From Gigaspora rosea (Eukaryota > Glomeromycota > Glomeromycetes > Diversisporales > Gigasporaceae): a stretch of DNA of 64,000 bases. The notes beneath the pieces were generated by a model, which searched no databases, was not told the origin of the DNA, and saw only the letters and a list, made by a program, of their open reading frames with translations. Location of the stretch: the NCBI GenBank assembly GCA_003550325.1, contig QKWP01000066.1, forward strand, positions 292,240 through 356,239, in the 5' to 3' direction. Of the stretch, positions 45,322 to 56,981 are shown one piece after another (position 1 is the first letter of the stretch; the number at the start of each line of letters is the position of its first letter). The translations under genes were made by a program, and so were the position numbers.

Positions 45322-45571
45322 TGGGGGACATCAATAGAAAAGAGACAAATTATTTTTAGTAACTTTTTTTAATTTTTAAATTAAAATATCTTAACAACTA
45401 CCATATCAAATTTAATAAAATTTTTTTTTTGTTTTAATTCTATAACTATATAAAATTAAAATAAAAAAAATTTTATTGAATTTGGTTAAGAAGTTGTTAA
45501 ATTATTTAAATTTAAGTTGCAAAAACTTTTACTTAGAAAAAATTTGTCCCTTTTCTATTGATGTTCCCCCA
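45322..45571. mobile_element. MITE with TGGGGGACATCAATAG ends, TATA-flanked
   Basis: Ends TGGGGGACATCAATAGAAAA and (inverted) TGGGGGAACATCAATAGAAA, flanked by TATA (45318-45321, 45572-45575). The interior is a further hairpin of A/T-rich arms. Related in design to 40135-40441. Confidence 0.75.
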
Positions 45572-45648
45572 TATAATAAAAGATCATAGTAATTTGCCCC
45601 AAATTCTAATATAAAAATAGTGCCAATCTTTCATGAATTATCACTTAA

Positions 45649-46559
45649 CTCTAAAAAATAATAGAATTTATAAAAAAATACCAAATATATAAATAATAAA
45701 TTTTTTAAAATGCATATTAATTTTCTTGTCTATTAATAGACTTAATAAATAAGTGCATATTCTTTATTCTGCAAAAGTATACTATTTTTTGGCCATCTAT
45801 ATAAATTCCTCTATAAATGTATATCATGTGACTATAGGCCAATCAAATCAGAATAACATGTTATAGATTTTGTATATCATATAACTCGTTCTAAATAATT
45901 TTATCATATGACTTATATAAGTAAGAGTTTCCTAAATACAACCTTTCTAAAATGTATACCTCAGAGCTAGTCCTAATAATATGTATTTAGAGAGGTCTGA
46001 CTGTATTAGAAATATATTTTTTAAAAATATTTGGTACTAAACCTATTCAAAAAGCAAAAATATTATAAAATATAACTATTTTTAGAAATAAGTTTGAATA
46101 AATTTTTTTGTACTTACTGTACTTACTGTATTTATAAGATTTCTAAATTTAGATTAATATAATTTAAATTTAGATTTAGATTTAATTGGATTTGAACTTG
46201 AACCTTAAATTTTGCAAATTTTTGAACTAGAACTAAACTAAACTTAAATTGAACAAACAAATAAATTTTGTTCAAATTTAATTTAAAATTTATAAATATA
46301 TTCAAATTTAATAAAAGCATATTATAAATAAAATAATTTTTAAATATCTTTAAAACTATTATTGTATTAAAAAAATAATAAATATTGTAGTAAAAATATT
46401 TAAATTAAAAATTATAAATTTATATTAATCAAGAATACTGATCTATAAAAACTACACATTTAATATATAAAATAGAAAACTGATTCTACTAAATAATAGC
46501 TAGAACTTATTGATTAGTTGTGTAATTACCTGTAGCCTTGGTTGACTATCTCAAATAAA
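45649..46559. other. AT-rich stretch with a decayed GAAC array
   Basis: 46135-46330 holds degraded TTGAACTTGAACC words and the end motif AAAATAATTTTTAAATATCTTTAAAA, the uninterrupted counterpart of the site hit by retroposon A at 57656. The minus-strand frame 46132-46320 is incidental. Confidence 0.45.
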
Positions 46560-47347
46560 AGCTTTCAGACATAGTTGTGTCCTGTTATACAGATGAATTC
46601 AAGAACAGAAACCTGTTTTGCAAGTTCTAAGTAAGGAAGTAGCAAAGATCTTTAATAGTACTACCAAAACCAGAGTATTAGAAACTGGAACTATAACAAA
46701 AAATCTTTGGAGAAGAGGGTTTATCAACCTGGCCACTGGAGTCACACTGAAAAAAATCTATGTTTCAGAAGTAGTTACCCAGAAAAAAAAACTATAATAC
46801 CAAGTAAATCAACCCTTTTGGGCTAACTGGATTGGAAGGTTGGATTATATTAAAAAAGAACTAGTAGGAAGGTGATAGTAGGTACTAGGTCAGAGCAAAC
46901 CTTACAAGGGCAGAAATAGGTAATAGTAGTGGTTGCAGGGTATCCACCTGACTGCAAGTGTAAGCCTCAGTAAATGCATAAGTTGTGAAGTATAGGTAAA
47001 TACCTGGTAGAAAGGTACTGCTCTATCAAGTTTTTTGTTAAGGACAAGCCAGATGGTACTTTAGAGTATAGTAAAGGAGTCTTAAGGAGCAATAAGAAAA
47101 AAGGTCTAAAATATCATAGAAATTTTAATAAATCAGTGGAAATCAGTCAAGGAGTAGAAAATCAGAGAGTTTAAATAGGCATTTTCCATAGTTGGATTGC
47201 AAATATGGTAGCTAGTATAGAACCTTAGGGTGGACCACTTAAATTAGACACCAAAAGTGCATGTATAGCTAGTTGTACTTTTATTCAAATATAATTTTTA
47301 AAGAATAAATTATATTTTTAAAACAGGCACTTTGAAACCAAAAAAAA
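46560..47347 (+). mobile_element. Retroposon B, old plus-strand copy
   Basis: Diverged plus-strand copy: CCTGACTGCAAGTGTAAGCC (about 46948) and CCTTAGGGTGGACCACTTAA (about 47222) are relatives of the reverse strand of 47420-48441, in order, followed by ACCAAAAGTGCATGTATAGC and a short A-run (47340-47346). The start is unclear and no duplication is seen, so it is older than copies 1-3. Confidence 0.6.
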
Positions 47348-47419
47348 TAATAGCTAAAACTCAAGGCTATCTATTAAAAAACTGAAATACTGCAGGAAGA
47401 AAGGACCTGAAAAATCTTT

Positions 47420-48441
47420 TTTTTTTTTTTTAATATTAAGGTGACCACTTAGGTACCCTAGCACTTTATTGATCCAAAAGGGTTGGCCTGGTCAATATGA
47501 CTGTGCCACATATTACATTTGTATAACGAGAGTACAACTAGCCACATGTACAACTTTTGGTTGTCTAATTTAAGTAGTCCGCCCGAAGGTTCTACACTAG
47601 ATGCCATACCTGCAACCCAGCTAGGGGATTGCCTATTTAAACTCTCTGGCTTCTACCCATGTTCAATGTTCCTCTCAATATACCCTTTCACGAGTAATTC
47701 GCTATGAAAGTACCCTAAGGCTTTAGTCAAACACCTATTGGAGGGCATTTGCCCCTGTGGTAAACCTGGTAGAGCGATACCTGTCCCCCACAGGTATTCA
47801 CCTACACTTTCGGTAACTTATGCATTCACCGAGACAAACAACTTGCAGTCAGGGGGTTACTCTGCAACCGCTACCATTACCTACTACCGCCCTTGCGAAG
47901 TTCACTAGACCCCAGTACCCGGTCAGTCACTCTTTGGATCCTTTTCCCCAGTTATCCCAGACTACCAATCCAATTGGCACGGAAGGATCGGTCTGCCAGG
48001 CTTTAGGTGCCTAAGGTCTCCCTTTCCTTGGTTCATGCTTCAATAACACATGATATTTTCCTTCGGTTTTTCTGGCGGCCAGGTTGGTTGGCCCCCTTTG
48101 CCATAGGGGCTCTTGCCCATCCAGTTTTCCGGTCAGTTACCACTAAGATCCTTTTCCCCGGTACCGTCGAAAGTCTAGCTACCTCTCCACTCAGGACTTG
48201 CCAAATGGGTTTCTGTTTCTCCGGTTCCTTGGATTTGTTTGTGTAATGATACACAATTTCGCCCGAAAGCTCCCATTCAAGATAGTAACCAAGGACTACA
48301 GGTAGTGTACCCAACCAATTGACAAGACACAGTTACCGGAACACAGGTCTATTTTTCAAAAGCGTCGCCAGTGGGATTTGAACTCTAGACCTGCCACTTG
48401 GGGGTGACAACTTACCAACTTCCCTAAGTCGCCACACCCTT
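47420..48441 (-). mobile_element. Retroposon B, copy 3, perfect 17-bp TSD
   Basis: Minus strand, flanked by a perfect GGACCTGAAAAATCTTT (47403-47419 and 48442-48458). The poly(A) is the T-run at 47417-47431. The head (minus-strand reading from 48441) has A-box-like TTAGGGAAGTTGGTAAG and B-box GAGTTCAAATCCCACTGG. Frames at 47820-48014, 48007-48246 and 48033-48314 (minus) are not shared between copies. Likely the youngest copy here, judged by the exact duplication. Confidence 0.85.
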
Positions 48442-48611
48442 GGACCTGAAAAATCTTTGAATGAACTTGATAAATAGTTCTTATAGTTTGTGTTTTTAGT
48501 ACTATTGAGCAAGAAAGTAGATTTAAACCCTGGAGTTTAGTTTTGAAATATGTTATATACAGTATAACTTCTACAAGCTCATTCATATTTGGTACTCTCT
48601 ATTCTCTTTTT

Positions 48612-49160
48612 TCTTGTTCCATTGGATTTTTTTGAAATTTTTGCCAAAAAGAAGAAATTTTAGCTTACATCTTCAAAAGATTAGCAGTGTTTACTTCTTC
48701 CAAATTGGAAATATATTTCCAAATTAAATCTAGTGCTATCACAAGTAAATTTGGTTACTATATACAAATAAACAATAAATGATATAGTTGGAATCTGGAG
48801 GGCATGTAAATAAATTTCTTGTCTTTTTTTAGCTTTGAATATAGTTTTCTATAGATTTTATTCTATGCAGTATTATATAATTTTTATCATCTTGTGCAAA
48901 TCTTTTAGCACCTTTATATATTATTTTCTTTGCTTTTTCTTTGGTTTTTTTTTTATTTCTTTTATTTTTGCAGTTGTGTTATTGGCTTTGTTTTTGGTTT
49001 TTTATTTAGATAGTATTGCTTGTTTTCTTTTGAATCTTTTTTTTTTTATTCTTTGTCATGAAAAGCTTAGAGAAAAAGTTTTTTAGAAGAAATAAATTAT
49101 GAAATAGGTAGCTAGAACTAGTTTTTATCAGTATCTAATGTATAGGAAGACTGTATATAG
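48612..49160 (+). mobile_element. Retroposon A, copy 2 (5'-truncated)
   Basis: Follows copy 3 from about its position 350: CCATTGGATTTTTTTGAAAT, a GCAGTGTTTACTTC module (48690), GGAGGGCATGTAAA (48800), a CTTTGCTTTTTCTTTGG pyrimidine tract (48930) and AAAAGCTTAGAGAAAAAG (49060). The missing first part is consistent with 5' truncation. The 83-residue frame at 48835-49086 is in the T-rich part. Confidence 0.65.
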
Positions 49161-50027
49161 ATACTATAGACAAATATCAGTGCAATAACTAAACTTGGGT
49201 ACTATTTGTAAAAGCCAAGTTTACTTGATTACAAGATATTAGCAATAGATCAAAATATATAAATTTTATTAAAAATAAATAATTAAAGAGATATGTCAAA
49301 ATCTCAGACATCTCTCATATAGGCCATAACTAGATTTTGGCCAATTTTGATCTAATTTGCTAAAAATAACAAAACTATATTTATTTAATAAGTTTTGATC
49401 CAGTGAACAGAATTAAATAAACTTTTTTTGTTAGATTTACCTCACTATATGCTTCATTTAAGACAAAAGTTTGTTTAAAATGGACTATTAAATGCTAAAA
49501 TAATTGCAAAAACTGTTTTTTTGCTTCTTAAATTTTAGAAGTTTTTGCTAAAACATATAAAGTATGACTCCTGTACTAGATGTCCAGAGGCCTGATATAA
49601 CTAACTTGAAATAAGTCAAATTTTCTTTTTTCAATAATTAAAAATATTAATTTTTTGTAATATGCAAATTCTCATGCAAATACCCATAACAATATACAAA
49701 TATAATAAATAGATAGATTTTAATATTTTAGAAGATAAATTTTTTAACATTTCTTCTAGAAGAAAAATTATAGAAGAGCCTATTAAAGAACTGCAAAAAA
49801 AGATCAAAGTAACTAGCAAATCAATTAATAATAGACAGTATAATATTTGGAAGTATTTTGAAATTAAAGATAAATATGCTATTCGTAAAGTAAATGTATT
49901 TGTTTAACAAGCTATAAATATGTAGATAGAACAGGTAATGTAAAGGTACATCTTTAAACAAATTCCTTGCACCAAATGATTTAAAATCAAATCCAGGTAA
50001 AAATCTCAACTATGTATTGATCAAATG
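49161..50027. other. AT-rich stretch, no gene seen
   Basis: No gene. Short minus-strand frames (49631-49819, 49821-50009) have no recognisable domain. Confidence 0.45.
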
Positions 50028-50030
50028 TTA

Positions 50031-51105
50031 GGGGGCGACAAAAATTAGATAATTTTTTAGAGAGAAGGGGGTGAAAAAAGGAGAAACTTAATCTATACCC
50101 TGGGGTATATGGTCTTATCCTGTGTTTGTCATGTGGCTATGTTTATAAAATTAAATAAACTGATCAACATAGAATCACGTGTTTTATCTATCATCGTTTT
50201 TTTGATGCCTATGTTGCTTTCGTCGTTATTGTGAGGTTTTTTTTTTTGTGCTTTGGTTGTCATTCTTGCAGTGCTTTTTTCGCTCTTTTGTAGTGCTTTT
50301 TTTTGTCATTTGGTGTTTTTGGTCATCGTTTGGTGGTGCCTTTGGTCGTCATTTGGTGCCTTTGGTCATTGTTTGATGCTTTTGGTCATTGTTTGGTAGT
50401 GCCTTTGGTTGTGCTTTTGGTCATACTTACATTGTAGTTTGGTAGTATTTTTGGTCATAGTTTGGTAGTGCTTTTGGTCATAGTTTGGTGGTGCTTTTGG
50501 TCATTATTTGTTGGTGCTTTTGGTCGTTGTTTGCTGGTGCTTAAATTGTTGTTAAGTGGTGTATTTGATCGTTGTTTGGCAGTGCCTTCAGTTATCATTT
50601 AGTTGTGCTTTACATTGTTTGGTAGTACTTTTGGTTGTAGATTGGTGGTGCTTTAATCATTGTTTGTTAGTGGCTTTGGTCATTATTTTTGGTGATACTT
50701 TCGTTGTAGCTTGATATTTTTGATTGTTATTTTCTGGTGCTTTTGGTTTTTGTCTTGCTATTCTTTTCATTGTTGATTTTGATTTTTTTATCTTTATTTT
50801 TTTTTTTTTTTTGTAATTTTTACTACTTGTATTTTTTTTTTAATAATAAATTATCTTTAATACATAAGTTATAGTATAATAAAAAAAAAACTTAGAATTT
50901 TTTTAAAATTTGGACCAATCATATTTGGGCATACAGGATAAAAACTTATACCCCCTGGGCATAGGATAAAAGACTCTACCATGGGTACAGGATAAGGACG
51001 CTCGTAAAAAAAAGTAAATTATATATAAGGAATCCGACTATATATATATTAAGAAAGGAGGTAGGCCTCTAATAAAAAATAATTAGGTGATTAATGACAC
51101 AGCCC
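50031..51105. mobile_element. TIR element with internal minisatellite
   Basis: Diverged ends (GGGGGCGACAAAAATTAGAT and, inverted, GGGCTGTGTCATTAATCACC) are flanked by TTA (50028-50030, 51106-51108). A second inner inverted pair is TATACCCTGGGGTATATGG (50095) against CAGGATAAAAGACTCTACCA (50960) with GGTACAGGATAAGG. The ends are only loosely alike, so it is an old Harbinger-like element at best. Confidence 0.4.
50230..50770. repeat. ~24-bp TTTGGTGGTGCTTTTGGTCA minisatellite
   Basis: About twenty degenerate copies of TTTGGTGGTGCTTTTGGTCAT plus GT. Period near 24 bases, so all three frames repeat, but T-rich stops interrupt any protein. On the minus strand it would read Thr/Lys/Met-rich. Confidence 0.65.
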
Positions 51106-51169
51106 TTAGAAAAACAATACTATACTGTGCAGTCAAAAAACAGAGTTAAAAACAAATTATAGCTTAATA

Positions 51170-52990
51170 GTTAGTGTCCAATTTCTTGTTATTCAATACT
51201 GTTTATGGAAAAGGATATAGAAAAATGAAGAATAAAATAGAATTTGTATTCATACTGCCAAGCAACAATATATTAAAAAGTATCTTGCTATTACTTATCA
51301 TCAAGTTAAAAAAGTTTCTTTTACTAACTTATGAAACTGCTTCTATAATTATAGACTTATAGATAGCATATAGTAACAATGAATATATTAGTCTAATGCT
51401 TCATTGGCTAATGCCTAATTTTGAAACTTTGAATATAATATTAGACACAAAACAAATACAATACACTCATATAGGAAATGAATTAACTAATACCTGGATA
51501 AAGAATTTGGATTGTCAAAAAAAATAGTCTCTGCAATAACTGATAACTGCACAAATATAAAAAGACAATAAGAATTTGGTGTGGTATTGAATGTACTATA
51601 TATACTTTTTAACTTATTATCATTCAGGCTCTAAAAGCTATTAAGCTATATACCAAATGAATTCATAAACTTATAAAATTTTTTTGATTATCTAAACAAA
51701 ATGAACACCTTGACCAAGCATAAATTGATTTAGTACAATGCAGTAAAATTAATATGGCTCCTATTCAACTGTATAATTATGAAGAGTTATCTACAAATCT
51801 TCTTTGAAAGTAGAAACAAAAGATATAGAAAAGCAGAAGGAAATAATAATTTAGAAACATTTGAAGAGGTGGGATTTAAGATTTTAAGAAATATTATAAT
51901 ATTAAAACCTAGTGAAATTCCACTTATTAATCTTGAAAATGGCTTCTAATAATATATCAACAGTTAAATGACTTTTAGCAACCCTGTATTTGCAAGATGA
52001 AAATGGCTATTCTTCTAAATTGAGGTGTTTTATGCTTGAAGAACAAGAATGAAACTTGTTAAAGAATTAATAAAGATGTTTAAACTATTTGATAAGTTGA
52101 TGAATAAAATATACTACCTTTCCATTATTAATCCAAGTATTGAGTACTAAAATTTTAATATGCTAATAATGCTGTGCTTGAATCAAATAAATTCAAAAAA
52201 AAACTATTATTGAGGGTGATATTGAAGGTTATTATACTATACAATAAAAAAAATTCAATATTGAATAACAAAATAAAACAATTGTTATTATTAATTAACA
52301 TTTAGATAAAATCTTATTTGATAATAAAAGCTCTAATAATAAAGAAAGTCCAAATCAATCAACTATATGCCAACTTCAAATGTAACTAGTTATTAGAGAT
52401 ACCTTTGAATTCCAATGAAGCCATAATCTCAAAAGTTCTGAAGTTATATATAATTATCTTTGGCATTATTGATATAATTCAAAGAATATTGGATTAATGA
52501 TGACATTATTAGACCTACAATTAAAATCAATAAATGCATGATCAGAAGGGATGTGTAATGAAACAATTAATAAATTCATACTGAATTTAAAATTTGGCAA
52601 AAAATATTGTATCAGATGAGTCAATTAAGGATACTGAAGTTGGAACAGCAAGTTCTTTATGTGCACCTTCCTTTATGAGAAAAATATTTAGCTATAACAA
52701 AAATCTGACAAACTGTAAAATTGAAATATATAACTATTTAAATAAAATGGTTACATCTATCTTTTTCAAAGCTACTAACATTTATTAGTAATGGTATTCC
52801 AATTAACAAACTTTTTCTATTCTAAGTAGAGTAGCACATAAATACTTGTCATTTTCTGCTATCTCTGTCCAAGTAAATAGCTTTTTTTGATACAATAAAT
52901 CAAATTACTTACAAAAAAACTATTTAGCATTCAATGTAGTAAATAAATTACTATTTGTAAAATGCAATAGCTTATATTGTAAAAGTGCTT
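51170..52990 (+). pseudogene. hAT transposase relic 2, heavily decayed
   Basis: Order of hAT landmarks is kept across frames: ETASIIIDL then EYISLMLHWLMPNFETLNII with LDTKQIQYTHIGNEL (about 51330-51490), KIVSAITDNCTNIKRQ with the catalytic-type TDN box (about 51519-51566), a middle region with NLETFEEVGFKILRN (about 51850), and the C-terminal dimerisation segment FSILSRVAHKYLSFSAISVQ (about 52815-52875) then VVNKLLFVK (52938). At least eight stops or shifts interrupt it. It belongs to a different hAT lineage from 10555-12630 (no BED finger seen, LLFVK-type tail). TIRs were not found. Confidence 0.7.
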
Positions 52991-53034
52991 GTGTATAAAG
53001 TGATTAAAATATATATTAAAGGGATTCATAAAAA

Positions 53035-53300
53035 CTTACTAATTAATTCTAACTTATTTCACTAGGTAAACTTGTTCAGAGCCTAAAAATACATTAAATT
53101 GGCAGAATTGTTTTTATTTTACTTGAAATTTGAAGAAAATATGCTTAAATATGACTTTTTTGATCAAAAATCCAAAATTATAAAACTATGCATCTATTCT
53201 CCAAATTCTAAGTAAAAGAAAAATAATTCTGCTAATTTGATACATTTTTAGGTACTGAATATGTTTACTTAGTGCATAAAATTAGAATTAATTAATAAAA
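53035..53300. mobile_element. Foldback element, CACTAAGTAAAC family
   Basis: Left arm ATTAATTCTAACTTATTTCA then CTAGGTAAACTTGTTCAG; right arm is its inverse (CTGAATATGTTTACTTAGTGC). Inner arms share AAATTTGAAGAAAATATGC. Same family as 35705-36140; a fragment is at 54465-54540. Confidence 0.65.
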
Positions 53301-54464
53301 ATTTGTGTATTATAAGATTTTATAAAATTTTATTAACAAAATTCTATAAAATCCATATGGGCTAATTTGACTTATTTGGGTGATATTTTCGAATCACATA
53401 TTAAGATTTTCTGAATTTGTACATCAAATCTTACCAACCAAATTAATTTGTTATTACCAGTATGTAACAATTTAAAATTTGTATTACAAAACATAGTAAT
53501 GTGGGAATAGATAATCAGAAAAAAAATCTAATTGACTAATTTAAACATTCTTTATTTAACAAGCTATATTCTTTCATCCAAGTTTGGAGCAAAACATCAT
53601 CGAAACATCATCCCAATATAGGTATGCTAGTATACTAGAAAGTTCCTTTAATATAACTTCAATATGTTTAGCTTTGTTAACTTATTTTCTACTCTTTAGT
53701 TAAAATGGCTCAATTTAGCTCAACAATATGAAAATAATGAAAATCAGAAAAACTGTTTCATAAATAGGTATATTAATTTGATGTTTTTTATATAATTTTG
53801 CTTCTTTTTTTTTGTTTATCAGCATTTATCCATAGAGACTATTTTTCTAGGAACGGGTGCCTTAAGAATACCATTGCTATCTTGGTTCTTTGAATCTTCA
53901 AAGTACACTGTATTCTTTGATAAGAAGGTAAAATATCAGTAACGAATACACTTTGTAAAGAATATAAAGGTATATTTCATGCTCATAATGAGTTACATTT
54001 TTGTAATTATTGTGATATTTCAGTTAATATAGAACTTTGGGGTTTTTTATATATTTTATATAGTCCAGTCCAGCATCAATCCAATTAAATCATACCTACG
54101 GTCTAGTATTGAAAATGCAAAGCATAGAATTACTAATTGGCATAGTGATTGATACACTTAATAAAAAGAAAATTTTCACTTTATAAAATTACTGTACTTA
54201 TTGTGTTATAGTAATTATTACATAATTTATTATCCTCGTTAATTGTTCGATTTCCTTTAACAGTTAAGAAACCCCTGAAAATGGTGATTAAAAAAAACCT
54301 ACTGTTGCAATTTATAGATTTACTAAAAATAGGCCTATCATATGGTTTTACCCCAGTGATCTGCATGACAAATTGTGTAAATGTTTATCAAATTTGGAAT
54401 ATTATACTTATCACATTTAGATATCACAAGTAATGAGCATCATTCGCCCATATGCTTATGATTC
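53301..54464. other. AT-rich stretch, no gene recognised
   Basis: A 61-residue minus-strand frame (54181-54366) has mixed residues (RFFLITIFRGFLTVKGNRTI) but no known domain. Otherwise featureless AT-rich DNA. Confidence 0.4.
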
Positions 54465-54660
54465 ATAAAATTTTATTAATTAATTCTAACTTCATGCACT
54501 AAGTAAACTTGTTAGCACCAAAAAATAAATAAAATATATTCAGACACAGACCAGTCTGTATAAAATTTAGAATCTGAGTCTGATCCGATCCCAGACCAGA
54601 TCTGAACTGGACCTATTCCGATCCTGGCTGGTCCCGAACCGGGGACCTAATTATTTGTTG
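54465..54660. repeat. Fragment of CACTAAGTAAAC foldback plus GACCAG tract
   Basis: ATTAATTCTAACTTCATGCA then CTAAGTAAACTTGTTAGCACC matches one arm of the foldbacks at 53035 and 35705. It is followed by inverted CAGACCAGATCTGAACTGGA / GATCCTGGCTGGTCCCGAAC words, like 36150-36299. Confidence 0.45.
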
Positions 54661-54719
54661 TTTAAGACCCCCTCTAAAAAATTTTGAACTTGTTATGTTA
54701 AACAAAAAATTAAATTGGA

Positions 54720-54986
54720 GTGGCCTTAGCATGTCTAAAATTCATATTAATAAATCAAATTAAACAACTAAATAATCTTTTAATGACACTTATGAATAAA
54801 TTCTCAATTAGCACGAATAAAGCTATTACTAAAGTTCTGGATAAAGAAATTGATGAATTATTAGAATTAATACAAGCTATAGAACTGGATCAATTTCTTA
54901 CTATACATGAGACAACAATTAAATCTAGTGATTTTTTTATAGTTTGCTTAAATGTTCTCTTTGGAGTATATCAATATATAAAATAA
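54720..54986 (+). other. 88-residue frame, unrecognised
   Basis: A leucine-, isoleucine- and glutamate-rich frame (NKAITKVLDKEIDELLELIQ, then AIELDQFLTIHETTI), predicted helical. Composition is less purely AT-driven than its neighbours, but there is no known motif, no visible splice partner and an upstream in-frame stop. A minisatellite starts just after it. Possibly chance, possibly a relic exon. Confidence 0.2.
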
Positions 54987-55049
54987 CTTAAATAATATTT
55001 GTTAAGCTATAAAAAAAAAATATAAGTAAAAGTTTAATAAAATATATAA

Positions 55050-55360
55050 AAAAGTAATTGAAGCGATGGTTTAGTAAGTTATATAAAAGAATATTTTGAG
55101 CAAAGATTTAATATATAATTTGAGCAAAGATTAATAGGTTCTATAAAAAAATAACTTAAGTGAAGGTTTAATAAGTTTTGAGCAAAGGTGTAGTAAGTAA
55201 TTTGAGCAAAGGTTTAATAAATAATGTGAGCAAAAGTTTAGTAAATAATTTGAGTAAAGGCTTAGTAAAGTAATTTGAGAAAAGGTTCAGTAAGTTATAA
55301 AAAAAAATAATTTGAGCCAAGGTTAGTAATTAATTTTGAGTGAAGGTTCAGTATAAGTTT
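55050..55360. repeat. ~26-bp AATTTGAGCAAAGGTTTAGT minisatellite
   Basis: Eleven or so degenerate copies of AATTTGAGCAAAGGTTTAGT plus AAGTW, some separated by ATAAAAAAA. No coding frame. Confidence 0.65.
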
Positions 55361-55611
55361 TATTATTTACTCTGTATTTTGTTATTATTAAATAGTTTGT
55401 TGATTTGTATAATAAAAAATTTTACTTATTTCATCAAATGGGAGTTTTTAAATACACCTATTTCATATTCTGATTGCAAAAATTTTGGTAAATAAATAGG
55501 ATTTTTTTATACTCTTATTTATTTTTGGATTTTATGTCAAACAATGAATCAGGTGAAGACAAGCTGGTCACATGTGCACATACAGCATGATAGTGCAATA
55601 TATAAATGTTA
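55361..55611. other. AT-rich stretch, no gene seen
   Basis: Nothing recognised. Confidence 0.4.
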
Positions 55612-55737
55612 GAAAAAGCTACAGACACAACACCCACATGAATTATAAACGGAGCTAGGGTTGGGTTAGTGTATTTTAGTAATGACAGTCATTGTTGTGT
55701 CCACAAGCACATGTATATTGTGTCTGTAGCTTTTATC
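55612..55737. repeat. Foldback with AAAGCTACAGACACAA arms
   Basis: AAAAGCTACAGACACAAC (55613) and its inverse (TTGTGTCTGTAGCTTTT ending about 55736), with a second internal GTTGTGTC. The loop contains TAGGGTTGGGTTAG. The overlapping 68-residue frame (55669-55875) is incidental. Confidence 0.6.
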
Positions 55738-56095
55738 ATAAATGTTATGCATGGTTGTGAGTCACATGAACATAGTTCTTTATTAGATTTATCAAGTGAA
55801 TTTTTATCTAGGTCAACCTATAGATTATCTAGGAAACCTGTGAGTTGGTTTTTTTTTGAACAAGCTAACCTCTAGTACAAAGAAATACAAACTAATATTA
55901 AATAGTACAAACCTGTTATAATTTTGGTAAATACTATAAAATCAAAGAACTAATAAGTTTAGAAATCTACTTTGCAAAACCCATGCAAAAAGAAAGTACA
56001 AGCTTTTAATAGTACAATAGAAGATCATAACCAGAACAAATACTAAACCCAAAAATTTGAATAAATAATGTTTTTAGAAAAAAAGATGTTTTTAC
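55738..56095. other. AT-rich stretch, no gene seen
   Basis: No gene recognised. Confidence 0.4.
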
Positions 56096-56731
56096 TAGGG
56101 AAAATAAATTTGTCACACCTGCAACATGTCACACGCTGCTTCGACCAATCAAATCACACGATTTTATAGACAAAAATTTTATTTTTTAAAAATTTAAAAT
56201 TTACTTAATAAAGTGTAAAATATATATAAAATAGCATGTCATATAATATAAAATTTTATTCTGAACAACTTTTTCTAAATCATAAAGTTAGGTTGTCTTA
56301 GTAAAAAAACATTTTATAAGAAAAATCAAAAATTCCAAAGTTAGCACATATAAAACTTTGTTTTTTACTAAAACAATTTACCATTTTAACTTAGAAAAGT
56401 TGTTTTAGCGTAAAATTTTATATGTAATACTTAAACATAAACATAAATTATATTAGTAAAAAAGTTTTATATGTGCTAACAATTGAAAATTTTGATTTTT
56501 CTTATAAAATGTTATTTTTTACTAAGACAATCTATCTCTATGACTTAGAAAAAGCTGTTCAGAATAAAATTTTACATTATGTGCTTTGATTTTGCTTATT
56601 TATTTTTATATTTTACTAGTAAAATTTTTAATTTTTTAAACTTAAAATTTTTGGCAACAAAATCATATGATTTGATTGGTCGAAATCAGGAAGTGCGACA
56701 TGTTGCAGGTGCAACAAATTTCTATTCCCTT
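56096..56731. mobile_element. Foldback element with ~270-bp arms
   Basis: The left arm starts AAATAAATTTGTCACACCTG and CAACATGTC; the right arm inverse starts AATAGAAATTTGTTGCACCT and GCAACATGTC. Both contain CGACCAATCAAATCAYAYGA and CAGAATAAAATTTTA-type modules and a GTTAGCACATATAAAACTTT module nearer the loop. Non-coding. Confidence 0.7.
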
Positions 56732-56981
56732 TTTACTAATCTAATTAATAAATTATTAAATAAAAATAATATATAATATACTAAAAGTAGAGTAGCTATA
56801 AAATATTTTAGATAATATATTAGAAAACTAGTAGAAAAAAGTTAATGAATTTGAAGAATTAGTATATAGGTACTAGATAGTATTTCTAGGTTCAATTTAG
56901 ATTCAGCTTTAGGTTCAATTGAACCTGAACTGAACTTTGAATTTTGTATATTTTTGAACCTAAACTTGAATTAAACTTTAA

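Larger units (their letters stand above)
44858..45644. mobile_element. TTAA-flanked element enclosing two further elements
   Basis: Outer ends GTGATAATTCGTGAAATATC and (inverted) GTGATAATTCATGAAAGATT are flanked by TTAA (44854-44857, 45645-45648). Inside lie a foldback (44949-45317) and a TATA-flanked MITE (45322-45571), side by side. The outer element has little sequence of its own, about 150 bp. Non-coding. Confidence 0.7.

Noticed and set aside
48007-48314. Overlapping frames on both strands (79 and 93 residues)
   Set aside because: Part of retroposon B; the GC-richer body makes chance frames longer. Not conserved between copies.
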